Source: a virus
Direction: 5' to 3' (one strand)
IMG/VR virus record: IMGVR_UViG_3300031578_004593
Span: 1-23,415 of that record
DNA: 23,415 bases
Below the pieces are notes generated by a model. That model searched no databases. It saw nothing but the letters and a program-made list of their open reading frames with translations, and was not told where the DNA came from. This document shows, in pieces, positions 7,281 to 13,812 of the stretch (positions are counted from its first letter, which is position 1; each line of letters begins with the position of its first letter). The position numbers and the translations under genes are program-made.

Positions 7281-7999
7281 TTCTCCTCCTTGTCTACCTG
7301 AAACTCAGCCTTCATAAGAGTCTCAAATGTTCCGCAGTCTGTCCAACTGCCTTCTAACTCTGCAAATAATGCACTCTGTCCCTTTATGTAATACCGATTA
7401 ACATCGGAAATTTCGTATTCTCCCCTTCCGCTCGGCTTCAATGTCCCAATAATCTTAAACACATCAGGCGTATACATATAGATTCCTGTCAGAATCTTAT
7501 TGCTCGGAGGGTCTTTCGGCTTCTCTATCACATCAACTACCCTGCTCTGCTCAAATTTAAGCACCCCAAATCTATGCGGAGTATCCGACTTCTGAAAGAA
7601 CAACACAGCTTCACTTTGCACAGGAGACTCTTTGAAATCTTCAACATAATTACGAAGAGAGGTCTCAAAAATATTATCCCCTAAGATAACAACCATCTTG
7701 TCCCCATCCACAAACGGCTCTGCAAGTGCCAAAGCCTGAGCTATTCCACCTGCTTCGTCCTGAATGGAATAAGTGATTCTGACTCCCCACCTTGAACCAC
7801 TACCTAAATACTTAACGACTCCCTGATAATTCTCTCCACCTGTGACTACGTGGATATTGTCAATCCCTGCTTCTATCAACCGTGACAATGGATATTCAAT
7901 CATAGGAGACTTGCCAATCCTGAGCAAATGCTTGTTCGTTGCAATCGTAAGCGGTCTCAGCCGTGTTCCACTTCCGCCTGCAAGAATAATACCTTTCAT
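7277..7999 (-). CDS. rmlA: Glucose-1-phosphate thymidylyltransferase, short form
   Basis: The enzyme joins glucose-1-phosphate and dTTP to give dTDP-glucose, the first step to dTDP-rhamnose. Diagnostic motifs are LAGGSGTRLRPLT (6-18), the paired lysines K23 and K30, QDEAGGIAQAL (80-90), the metal-binding LGDN (D108), VIEKPKDPPSN (157-167), GRGEYEISDV (191-200) and GSWTDCGTFETL (217-228). At 240 residues it is shorter than the roughly 290-residue RmlA of enterobacteria and lacks the C-terminal region that forms the allosteric site there; this matches the short NDP-sugar pyrophosphorylase forms. Nucleotide preference (dTTP or UTP) is inferred from the RmlB neighbour. Both ends overlap neighbours by 4 bases. 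Confidence 0.93.
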   Translation of the reverse strand: MKGIILAGGSGTRLRPLTIATNKHLLRIGKSPMIEYPLSRLIEAGIDNIHVVTGGENYQGVVKYLGSGSRWGVRITYSIQDEAGGIAQALALAEPFVDGDKMVVILGDNIFETSLRNYVEDFKESPVQSEAVLFFQKSDTPHRFGVLKFEQSRVVDVIEKPKDPPSNKILTGIYMYTPDVFKIIGTLKPSGRGEYEISDVNRYYIKGQSALFAELEGSWTDCGTFETLMKAEFQVDKEEK

Positions 8000-8439
8000 T
8001 TATCCCTCCAATGAACTAATCTATAAAAGAACCCAAGAATAAAATCAGAAGCAATTCCAATCTTCCACTCAAAAAACTCCCAAAGAACTTCTCCTAATTT
8101 ATGCTTATCTGTTAATTCAATCTTATCATAAGATACCCACGCCTTTTCATTCGTAACGAAACTATGTGTATCAGGCTCAACCATAAAACCATAATTATGA
8201 TTATGCCACATTACTTCTACCTTATCCCAATCCAAATCCATAATCCCAACATAAATCATCCCCTCAGGAGTCTTTAATCTCGCTTGATTCTTAGTAGGAT
8301 GGTATCTCAAAATACTGCAAACCCACTTCTTGAATAAATACTTTACTTCCCACTTCACTCTTCTCCAACCTTCCTGAATCATCATCCCTATAAGAATGAA
8401 AAGAAACTTAATGAAACCAAAGGGACTCATAAACTTCAT
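7996..8439 (-). CDS. Unknown membrane-associated protein
   Basis: I place the start at the ATG at 8439 (147 residues), because GGAGGGAGAAG precedes it and its ATG overlaps the stop of the upstream 31-residue ORF. A longer start would swallow that ORF. The N-terminus is hydrophobic (FGFIKFLFILIGMMIQEG), predicting one membrane helix. The middle (LKTPEGMIYVGIMDLDWDKVEVMW) looks like a small beta domain, and the C-terminus (EFFEWKIGIASDFILGFFYRLVHW) is aromatic and could be a second membrane-associated helix. It directly precedes rmlA with ATGA overlap. No family is recognised; a role near the membrane in glycan handling is only a guess from context. Confidence 0.65.
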   Translation of the reverse strand: MKFMSPFGFIKFLFILIGMMIQEGWRRVKWEVKYLFKKWVCSILRYHPTKNQARLKTPEGMIYVGIMDLDWDKVEVMWHNHNYGFMVEPDTHSFVTNEKAWVSYDKIELTDKHKLGEVLWEFFEWKIGIASDFILGFFYRLVHWRDK

Positions 8440-8531
8440 TTCTTCTCCCTCCGTGCTATCCAAGCCTCTACTTTGAGCTGAAAATGATAATAATAAAACT
8501 TCAAAAAGTGCCAAGGACTTGAAAATCTCAT
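8436..8531 (-). CDS. 31-residue ORF with ATGA overlap at both ends
   Basis: The ORF starts MRFSSPWHFLKFYYYHFQLK and ends in a basic tail. Its ATG overlaps the TGA of the preceding gene (8531-8528), and its own TGA overlaps the ATG of the next gene (8439-8436). That double coupling is the only evidence that it is real. The composition is unusually aromatic (three consecutive Tyr) and basic. It may simply keep ribosomes moving between the two larger genes. No family is recognised. Confidence 0.45.
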   Translation of the reverse strand: MRFSSPWHFLKFYYYHFQLKVEAWIARREKK

Positions 8532-8725
8532 TCTATTCCTAAATTCTTTTCCAAAGTTTCTAAGGTCTTTACTCTATCTTCTTCGTGAGCCATCTGTCTC
8601 CAAAAATAACGTCTCTGCTGTCGTGGTATATCAGCCTTCCTCATAAAGCCTTCCAAAGATGATAATAAAGTCAAGGCGTATCGGACTCGTCTTCTAAAAT
8701 ACCAACGCTTGATTCGTCTAATCAT
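8528..8725 (-). CDS. Small basic protein of unknown function
   Basis: This 65-residue protein is strongly basic at the N-terminus (MIRRIKRWYFRRRVRYALTL) and probably all helical, with an acidic C-terminal helix. It may bind nucleic acid or a membrane surface. Its ATG overlaps the stop of the radical SAM gene (ATGA at 8725-8722), so it is translated with it. No family is recognised. Confidence 0.6.
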   Translation of the reverse strand: MIRRIKRWYFRRRVRYALTLLSSLEGFMRKADIPRQQRRYFWRQMAHEEDRVKTLETLEKNLGIE

Positions 8726-9732
8726 CCTTGCTTTATAAAATCTTTGTTAAAGAAATCGTAAGTCTTAGCAAACCCCTCGATATTACCTTTGCCATTACAA
8801 CAATCATCTTGATTCGCCCACAAATATCTGAATTTCTCATAGTCATCATCGCCATCATAGCAAACTGAGAAATCCGCTCCCTTTATCCAACATACTTCCC
8901 TGATATTCTCATAATAATACCGCTTCTCTTCCGTAGAAAAGTGCAACGCCTGATTCTTCTGCTTCGTGGATGTGTCGAACAACCAAGTCAAATCTTGCCC
9001 TGTCTTATCCTTAATCCATTTTATATTCCAAGAAGATAACCTCAAGAATCCTGCAATGATAGTATTAGCTCCTGCGTCAATGCTCCTATCCACAAGACTC
9101 CAATCGAAGTATCGGAACTTCCTTGCTCCTGTAGGAAACTTCTTCTTCTGTGAAAAATAACCATCAGGATACATCGGAAACAACGGATTGATTCTTACTG
9201 CTGTATAAAAGCCTGCTTCGCTAACCTTCTTCAAAGCTTCGAGCCTCTCACTTGTCGAGCTTGCATTCCCCTCAAACTTCTTCGAAACGCTATCGTAAGG
9301 AGTCGTAATCGAGAACTGAATATACGCTAAATGCTTCTTCATAAACCTCGCATACTCAGCCACCAACTTATTCTTCGTGAGTATCAAGTAAGGATAATTG
9401 AAATGATTCAGCATCTTGATTATCGCATAGGTAGACCTTTCGAATTCTTCTATGTCCCCAAAGCAATCGGTCATTCCTCCAAGTCGAACAGGCAACCTCT
9501 CCCTTATCAACTCCTTGAACTTACCTTTATTATTAGAAAGAGCATCACTAAATATCTTTTCCAACTTATCTACATCGGCTACAGAAGGACTTTCAGGATT
9601 CCAAAGACTCCTAAACTCAAGGCAACTCTTAGCATAACAATAGAGACAATCATTCGAACAGCCACAACCATAGGCATCTAACTTAAAAGGATAAAAGCAC
9701 CTATGAACTTCTCCTCCTGAAGGAAGCTTCAA
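8722..9732 (-). CDS. Radical SAM protein, SplB/Rv2578c-like
   Basis: The protein has the radical SAM cluster motif CxxxCxxC at C25, C29 and C32 (CGCSNDCLYCYAKS). It is followed by GGMTDCFGDIEEFERSTYAIIK, PYLILTKNKLV, a strand QFSITTPYD, and RLEALKKVSEAGFYTAVRINPLFP, the order seen in the SPL (spore photoproduct lyase)-like family, where a [4Fe-4S] cluster cleaves SAM to a radical. Cysteines near the C-terminus (CCNGKGN) could add a second site. The substrate is unknown; DNA repair or base/tRNA modification would fit. The TTG at 9732 is doubtful: AAGGAG lies about 12 bases upstream, and the frame stays open further upstream without an ATG, so the true N-terminus may be longer. Confidence 0.88.
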   Translation of the reverse strand: MKLPSGGEVHRCFYPFKLDAYGCGCSNDCLYCYAKSCLEFRSLWNPESPSVADVDKLEKIFSDALSNNKGKFKELIRERLPVRLGGMTDCFGDIEEFERSTYAIIKMLNHFNYPYLILTKNKLVAEYARFMKKHLAYIQFSITTPYDSVSKKFEGNASSTSERLEALKKVSEAGFYTAVRINPLFPMYPDGYFSQKKKFPTGARKFRYFDWSLVDRSIDAGANTIIAGFLRLSSWNIKWIKDKTGQDLTWLFDTSTKQKNQALHFSTEEKRYYYENIREVCWIKGADFSVCYDGDDDYEKFRYLWANQDDCCNGKGNIEGFAKTYDFFNKDFIKQG

Positions 9733-9748
9733 GGGACTCTTAAACTCC

Positions 9749-9979
9749 TTACTTTTCGATGATTTCTTCCCTACCTTTTTCAGCGACTTCTCCTGCTTTA
9801 ACTAAAAGCTCACCTATTACCTTAACCATCTGAGGCTTGCTTCTTAAAAAAACAAACTCAGTCTTTTGATGATTAGTCAAAACTGAGCATCTGCCATCCT
9901 TGTGAACTTTAACGTGGATGTGCTGATTGTTTTCTCCCTCAATCCTAAATTCGCTTACTGTTACTTTAAGCTCAGGCAT
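9749..9979 (-). CDS. Unknown 76-residue protein
   Basis: This is a small soluble protein with a probable beta-strand N-terminal half (LKVTVSEFRIEG, HIHVKVHKDG) and a helical acidic C-terminus. It overlaps the upstream gene by 8 bases. The composition is unremarkable and no motif is recognised. Confidence 0.6.
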   Translation of the reverse strand: MPELKVTVSEFRIEGENNQHIHVKVHKDGRCSVLTNHQKTEFVFLRSKPQMVKVIGELLVKAGEVAEKGREEIIEK

Positions 9980-10244
9980 CTGTTATCGACATCCCCCCTG
10001 TATCTAATAACTTAGCTTTAACAGGAACTCTTGGAAATTCTTTCACATCAGGAAAGCTCGCACACTCTACAGTAAATAACATCTCTTGAGCATTAACCTC
10101 TAAAGACTTAGGGTCAATACTGTCCTCAAAGTCACTACCGTCTGCATACTGCATCTTTAGAACTTTAGTCTTATCTGTAATGAGTCTCTGAAGAGCTAAC
10201 CCAAAGTCTGTAGCAGTAATTATGAATACTTTTCTCTTTGCCAT
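9972..10244 (-). CDS. Unknown 90-residue protein
   Basis: This is a soluble, slightly acidic protein with an N-terminal FIITATDFGLALQRLI stretch and a C-terminal beta-like region. AGGAGGGTATT precedes the ATG. The gene follows rmlB by 12 bases and overlaps the next gene by 8 bases, so it is part of the same transcript. No family is recognised. Confidence 0.62.
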   Translation of the reverse strand: MAKRKVFIITATDFGLALQRLITDKTKVLKMQYADGSDFEDSIDPKSLEVNAQEMLFTVECASFPDVKEFPRVPVKAKLLDTGGMSITDA

Positions 10245-10256
10245 AATACCCTCCTA

Positions 10257-11222
10257 TTATAATAACCACCAAGGATTCTCAGCATACCACTTGATTACTT
10301 TCTCAAGACCTTCAGCCATCTTCCACTCAGGTCTCCAACCTAAATTCTGAAGCTTGCTTCCTGAAATTGCATAGCGTCTATCGTGAACAGGTCTGATATG
10401 AGAATCAGGTATGAACGTCACTCGTCCTTCAGGCTTATCAAGAACTGCTAAAATCTTATGAGCTAACTGAACATTCTCTAACTCCTCAGCTCCTGCAATA
10501 TGAAAGATGCCTCTCGACTTTCTCTGTATCAAGAACCATATAGCCGAGCAATGGTCTTCCACGTGCAACCACATTCTCTTATGTTTACCATCGCCATACA
10601 CAGGTAACGGCTCATCAGCTAATGCTTTCTTAACAAACGCAGGAAGGACTTTTTGAATATGCTGATATTCCCCATAATTGTTTTCTGTCCTTGTAATAAT
10701 AAATGGAATGCCGTAGGATTGACACCAACCTAAAACCAACATATCGGCTGATGCTTTCGTTGCGGAATATGGATTGGTAGGATTCAAAGGAGACTCTTCG
10801 TAAAAGAATCCTTCTTCTGCTTGTCCATACACCTCATCCGTAGAAACTTGAACCATAATTGTATCCTGACTCTTATAACCTTTTAGTTTCCTAATCTGCT
10901 CTAAAATATTAAAAGTGCCAAAGATATTATTTCTTACGTGAGATTCTGCGGAACGGAATGAATGGTCTACGAAAGTTTTTGATGCGAAGTGAACTACTAT
11001 ATCGATATTCTCAATAACATCTGAGATGTCGCCTTTAAGGTCTGCGTATACTAATTGAAAACGGCTATTATCTAAATAGCCGTCTAATCTTCGGAGATTC
11101 TTTTGGTCTACATTCATATCGAGACCAATCACCGAAACATCCTTGAAATTATCTAATGTATATTTAACGAACCGACTGCCTATGAACCCTAAACAACCTG
11201 TTACAAGCACCCTCCTCGTCAT
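10257..11222 (-). CDS. rmlB: dTDP-glucose 4,6-dehydratase
   Basis: RmlB converts dTDP-glucose to dTDP-4-keto-6-deoxyglucose using tightly bound NAD. The 321-residue protein is an extended short-chain dehydrogenase: GCLGFIGS (9-16) binds NAD; HFASKTFVDHSF (78-89) is a family block; STDEVYG (127-133) carries the dehydratase Asp-Glu pair (D129, E130); and PYSATKASAD (151-160) holds the catalytic Y152 and K156. RTENNYGEYQHIQKVLP and the MWLHVEDHC stretch also match RmlB. It is the first gene after the 11264-11293 promoter, with GAGGGAT before the ATG. Close alternatives are UDP-glucose 4,6-dehydratases; nucleotide choice is inferred from the adjacent rmlA. Confidence 0.94.
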   Translation of the reverse strand: MTRRVLVTGCLGFIGSRFVKYTLDNFKDVSVIGLDMNVDQKNLRRLDGYLDNSRFQLVYADLKGDISDVIENIDIVVHFASKTFVDHSFRSAESHVRNNIFGTFNILEQIRKLKGYKSQDTIMVQVSTDEVYGQAEEGFFYEESPLNPTNPYSATKASADMLVLGWCQSYGIPFIITRTENNYGEYQHIQKVLPAFVKKALADEPLPVYGDGKHKRMWLHVEDHCSAIWFLIQRKSRGIFHIAGAEELENVQLAHKILAVLDKPEGRVTFIPDSHIRPVHDRRYAISGSKLQNLGWRPEWKMAEGLEKVIKWYAENPWWLL

Positions 11223-11263
11223 AAGTTATCCCTCGTTTACAGTTTACAATATAACGTAAGCTT

Positions 11264-11293
11264 AGAATAACACGAATGTTAGGAATTAGTCAA
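11264..11293 (-). promoter_or_regulatory. Sigma-70-type promoter for the rml block
   Basis: TTGACT (11293-11288) and TATTCT (11269-11264) are 18 bases apart on the minus strand. The predicted start near 11257 leaves a leader of about 35 bases before rmlB. In that leader TGTAAAC occurs twice in tandem on the minus strand (about 11234-11248), which could be a small operator. Confidence 0.65.
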
Positions 11294-11302
11294 GTAATTT
11301 CT

Positions 11303-11315
11303 TAACAATTTGTTA
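11303..11315. promoter_or_regulatory. Palindrome upstream of the rml promoter
   Basis: TAACAA-N-TTGTTA, a six-base inverted repeat around one central base, lies about ten bases upstream of the -35 box. It has no U-run for termination, so an operator or activator site is more likely, for example for the HTH protein encoded at 13313-13570. AT-rich palindromes also arise by chance in such sequence. Confidence 0.35.
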
Positions 11316-11328
11316 CTATTCTGTTTTG

Positions 11329-11550
11329 TTATTTTTCAGAACAAGTTTCTCTTGATACTAATTTGATATGTTTACACGGAACTGTTCGTCCCATTTGGTA
11401 GGCAACACAATCGCAGGTATTAAATTGCAGGTCTACTGTATAAACCTTATCCAACTCCCTAAAAGACTTAACTTGATACACTCCTTCCTTAATTTCTTTA
11501 ACGAAATCAGGACTCAAGGGATTCGGTTTAGGCTTCGGAATTCTTTTCAT
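11329..11550 (-). CDS. SWIM-type zinc-finger protein
   Basis: The 73-residue protein contains C46-x-C48-x10-C59-x-H61 (CDCVAYQMGRTVPCKHI), the signature of SWIM zinc domains, which bind DNA or proteins and are found in recombination-related proteins such as eukaryotic Shu-complex Sws1 and in SWI/SNF-associated bacterial proteins. The preceding beta-rich segment (YQVKSFRELDKVYTVDLQ) is the usual lead-in. I use the ATG at 11550 rather than the TTG just before it. It overlaps the upstream gene by 23 bases and closes the recombination operon. The link to the Rad52-like protein in the same operon is inference. Confidence 0.78.
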   Translation of the reverse strand: MKRIPKPKPNPLSPDFVKEIKEGVYQVKSFRELDKVYTVDLQFNTCDCVAYQMGRTVPCKHIKLVSRETCSEK

Positions 11551-11848
11551 CAAAGATTTTACCTACTCCATCTATGAATTGATTCTGAGACTTCATAACT
11601 CTTCTGACATCTTCTGTGATAGGCAAATGGTCAGCGAGCTTATCCATCTCTTTTCTGTCCCAACCTTTTGACAAATCGATAACGATTGTCTTCTTCTGCT
11701 CAGGCTCTTCTTCAATCTTTCTTATTTCTTTTATAGCCATCTCCATTTCCCTCCACTTCTCAAAGTCTAACTTGCCCTTTTGAAGCTTGTCCATAGATTT
11801 GATGCAGAACTTCCTTAATATCAATCTAAGCTTCTTCTCTTCTATCAT
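11528..11848 (-). CDS. Unknown helical charged protein
   Basis: This 106-residue protein is dominated by charged helices (MIEEKKLRLILRKFCIK, FEKWREMEMAIKEIRKIEEE) with a short KKTIVIDLSKGWD segment in the middle. It is probably a coiled-coil or small adaptor. GAGGGAAT precedes its ATG one base after the RuvC-like gene. No family is recognised; position suggests a partner in replication or recombination. Confidence 0.62.
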   Translation of the reverse strand: MIEEKKLRLILRKFCIKSMDKLQKGKLDFEKWREMEMAIKEIRKIEEEPEQKKTIVIDLSKGWDRKEMDKLADHLPITEDVRRVMKSQNQFIDGVGKIFDEKNSEA

Positions 11849-12316
11849 TTATTCCCTCACTAATTTCTTAAATTTCAGAACGGTCTTCCATCTCAATGCC
11901 ATCACATAGGCATCCGCTTCGTGATTATTAAGCTTCTTCCCACATTCTTGCTCAGCTATCATCTGAGTCACCCTCTTGTCAGCTTGTCCTTTCCACTCCC
12001 TAACCCCAACAAATTCTATCTTGTTTCGGTCTATCAAGGAAGCAGTAATCACTCCTATCGCAAGCATTAAGAGCTGAATACTCCTTGCATTCCTAACTGA
12101 GTAATCTCCCATCCTCATAAATGAATCAGGTAACTCTATAAGGACTAAATCTCCCTTATATTTCATCGCCCTGAAGTAAACGCTAATCTCTCTAAGCCTA
12201 TCAATGAGAGTATCTTTAGGGTCTGTCCTAAAGGTATTCGAACTCACAAGTCTCCTACCATCTAATCGAGCTATCCCTATCGTAGTAATCGAAGGGTCTA
12301 TCGACATTATCTGCAT
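11849..12316 (-). CDS. RuvC-like Holliday junction resolvase
   Basis: This RNase H-fold nuclease should cut four-way junctions during phage recombination or before packaging. Numbering from the preceding TTG, it starts MSIDPSITTIGIARLD with the first catalytic Asp in SIDPS (D8), has LIELPDSF with the second acidic residue (E62), and ends with NNHEADAYVMALRW giving the C-terminal acidic pair (E134, D136). The length of 155 residues matches RuvC and small phage resolvases. I choose ATG at 12316, which overlaps the upstream stop as TGATG. Debranching of branched DNA before terminase is the family role in some phages; here it is inferred. Confidence 0.85.
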   Translation of the reverse strand: MQIMSIDPSITTIGIARLDGRRLVSSNTFRTDPKDTLIDRLREISVYFRAMKYKGDLVLIELPDSFMRMGDYSVRNARSIQLLMLAIGVITASLIDRNKIEFVGVREWKGQADKRVTQMIAEQECGKKLNNHEADAYVMALRWKTVLKFKKLVRE

Positions 12317-12807
12317 CAAGTTACCGCCAATCCATCCACAAAGAAGACATCCTGACCACCAATCATAGGCTCATACATCATCATATCATCTATGTAATTC
12401 CTCTGAATATTATCCAATTTGTCCTGAACCTTCTTCCTATTAACCTCATCATCCTCAGGAAGCACGCTTAAAAGCTGTCTGAGAGACCGTATAGCCTCCT
12501 TATCCTGCTCCTGAGCAACCTCTTTCATAGAGAAAAAGTCCTTAACCTCCTGATTTTCAAAGAATTCAGGCTTAACTTTGCGTCTCTCGTCCTTTGCAAG
12601 GTCGAAATATTCCTTGGTCAACCCTATAGGCATCGGCATCGGAGTATATTTCACTCCTTCGAAATGCTCCGCAAGCATCCAATAAGCAAGCTCTTTATTA
12701 AACTCTTCCTCCGTAATCTTCCCACTTGTCCTACGCAGGAACAGCTCCTTACCGAACCTAATGCTCCGCAACTCTTCTTCAGTCCTTTTAGATTCCACGG
12801 CTATCAA
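12316..12807 (-). CDS. Unknown replication-block protein
   Basis: This 163-residue, acidic, mostly helical protein has a central EVAQEQDKEAIRSLRQLLSV region. The first codon is TTG (12807), which overlaps the upstream stop as TTGA and has AGAGGT five bases ahead; GTG at 12798 is an alternative. No conserved motif is recognised. Its place immediately after the replication-initiator-like gene suggests a replisome partner such as a helicase loader, but no Walker motif is present. Confidence 0.65.
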   Translation of the reverse strand: MIAVESKRTEEELRSIRFGKELFLRRTSGKITEEEFNKELAYWMLAEHFEGVKYTPMPMPIGLTKEYFDLAKDERRKVKPEFFENQEVKDFFSMKEVAQEQDKEAIRSLRQLLSVLPEDDEVNRKKVQDKLDNIQRNYIDDMMMYEPMIGGQDVFFVDGLAVT

Positions 12808-13310
12808 AAATACCTCTTTATCCCTATAGGCAATGGAGCTTCATCATCATACTTTCCCTCAAGTATCTTAACATAATTCGTATCGTTTTGAATAATGAAG
12901 TCGAAGCCAACCTTCCACTTTTTATCTGTAAATCCTAATAGAAATTTAGACTTCTCAATCCTATCTACAACCCTCTTATAATTATCCCTAAAGTGAGCCA
13001 CAGAAAACCTTTGTTTCAAATGTTTTCTTCGCTCATCACTAACCTTTATAACTGCTGTCAAAGCAGGATATTTCTTTACAAAATCATTCCAATATGCCAC
13101 AGCCTCTTCTTCAAAAACCTTGTAATCATTCTTAGGAGCAGGCTCTTTCTCAGGCTTCTTCTCTTTGCCTGCACCAAGAACAGCTATGATTTCCTCGGCT
13201 TTTTTGCTTGGGTCAATAACAACGAAAGGCTTAAATACTTTATTAAGAACTTTATTAAGCTCTCCATCGCACTCACCAAGAATCTTCTCGATGTCTTTCT
13301 TCTCTACCAC
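12804..13310 (-). CDS. Phage replication-initiator-like protein
   Basis: The C-terminal half (about residues 70-168) matches a pattern common at the end of phage replication proteins: YWNDFVKKYPALTAVIKVSD, then ERRKHLKQRFS, RIEKSKFLLGFTDKKWKVGF, DFIIQND and VKILEGKYDD. In characterised phages, proteins with this region initiate replication or load the helicase. The N-terminal half is a lysine/glutamate-rich linker with no visible winged helix, so the DNA-binding part may be short or supplied by a partner. The start is GTG at 13310, with only a weak ribosome site, two bases after the HTH gene stop. The call relies on pattern memory. Confidence 0.7.
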   Translation of the reverse strand: MVEKKDIEKILGECDGELNKVLNKVFKPFVVIDPSKKAEEIIAVLGAGKEKKPEKEPAPKNDYKVFEEEAVAYWNDFVKKYPALTAVIKVSDERRKHLKQRFSVAHFRDNYKRVVDRIEKSKFLLGFTDKKWKVGFDFIIQNDTNYVKILEGKYDDEAPLPIGIKRYF

Positions 13311-13312
13311 GG

Positions 13313-13570
13313 CTACTTACCGTTCCTTCCGTTCTTCGTAATCTTGAATATATCATCGAACTCAGTCTCTACGTTCCTATCATTAAACAACTTCAGGATG
13401 TTCTCTCTCAACTTACCTGAAGGTCTAAACTCAGGAAACTTCTCATTCTTGAGATTCGACAGATATATCCTATTGATTCCGAGCATCTTAGCGACTTCGA
13501 TGTAAGTCAGATTCGCTCTTGCCACCGCCTCCTCGAATGCCCTTTGCTTAATCTGAACTCTCACTTCCAT
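13313..13570 (-). CDS. Small helix-turn-helix regulator
   Basis: I choose ATG at 13570 (85 residues) because GGAGGGTAATT precedes it; a longer frame to 13693 has no such site and overlaps the upstream gene. Residues about 18-62 form an XRE/Cro-like helix-turn-helix: ANLTYIEVAKMLGINRIYLS, then NLKNEKFP as the wing/loop and a helix RENILKLFN. It should bind operator DNA as a small repressor or activator. Candidate sites in this window are the promoter-proximal repeats at 11303-11315. It follows the small zinc gene by 2 bases. Confidence 0.75.
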   Translation of the reverse strand: MEVRVQIKQRAFEEAVARANLTYIEVAKMLGINRIYLSNLKNEKFPEFRPSGKLRENILKLFNDRNVETEFDDIFKITKNGRNGK

Positions 13571-13572
13571 AA

Positions 13573-13812
13573 TTACCCTCCACCCCTTGTCTTCTGCAAG
13601 AGATAATTCTTCACGCTCGGATTCTCCGAACATAAAGGATACCCTGCCATAATAACCATCGTATTTGTATGCTGTCTTCCGCACCATTTGCACTTGAAGT
13701 ATCCTGAATTCTCTTCAACCCAATAATGCGAATCGAATGCCCACTCAGCAATAGTCAAATCCTCTTGTTCTATGTCAGGGACTCTGTATACGTTAATCCT
13801 TTTTATCGGCAT
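13573..13812 (-). CDS. Small zinc-binding protein of unknown function
   Basis: The start at 13812 is supported by GGAGGGGGACG before the ATG, giving 79 residues beginning MPIKRINVYRVPDIEQED. The C-terminal half has FKCKWCGRQHTNT and GYPLCSENPS: one CxxC plus His and Cys that could complete a zinc site. The upstream, longer frame has no ribosome site. It overlaps the nuclease gene by 20 bases. No family is recognised. Confidence 0.65.
   Translation of the reverse strand: MPIKRINVYRVPDIEQEDLTIAEWAFDSHYWVEENSGYFKCKWCGRQHTNTMVIMAGYPLCSENPSVKNYLLQKTRGGG

Noticed and set aside
8440-8514. N-terminal extension of the 7996-8439 gene
   Set aside because: No ribosome site; it would overlap the coupled 31-residue ORF, whereas ATG at 8439 has GGAGGGAG.
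13571-13693. N-terminal extension of the HTH gene
   Set aside because: The ATG at 13570 has a strong ribosome site; the extension overlaps the upstream zinc gene and adds no recognisable domain.
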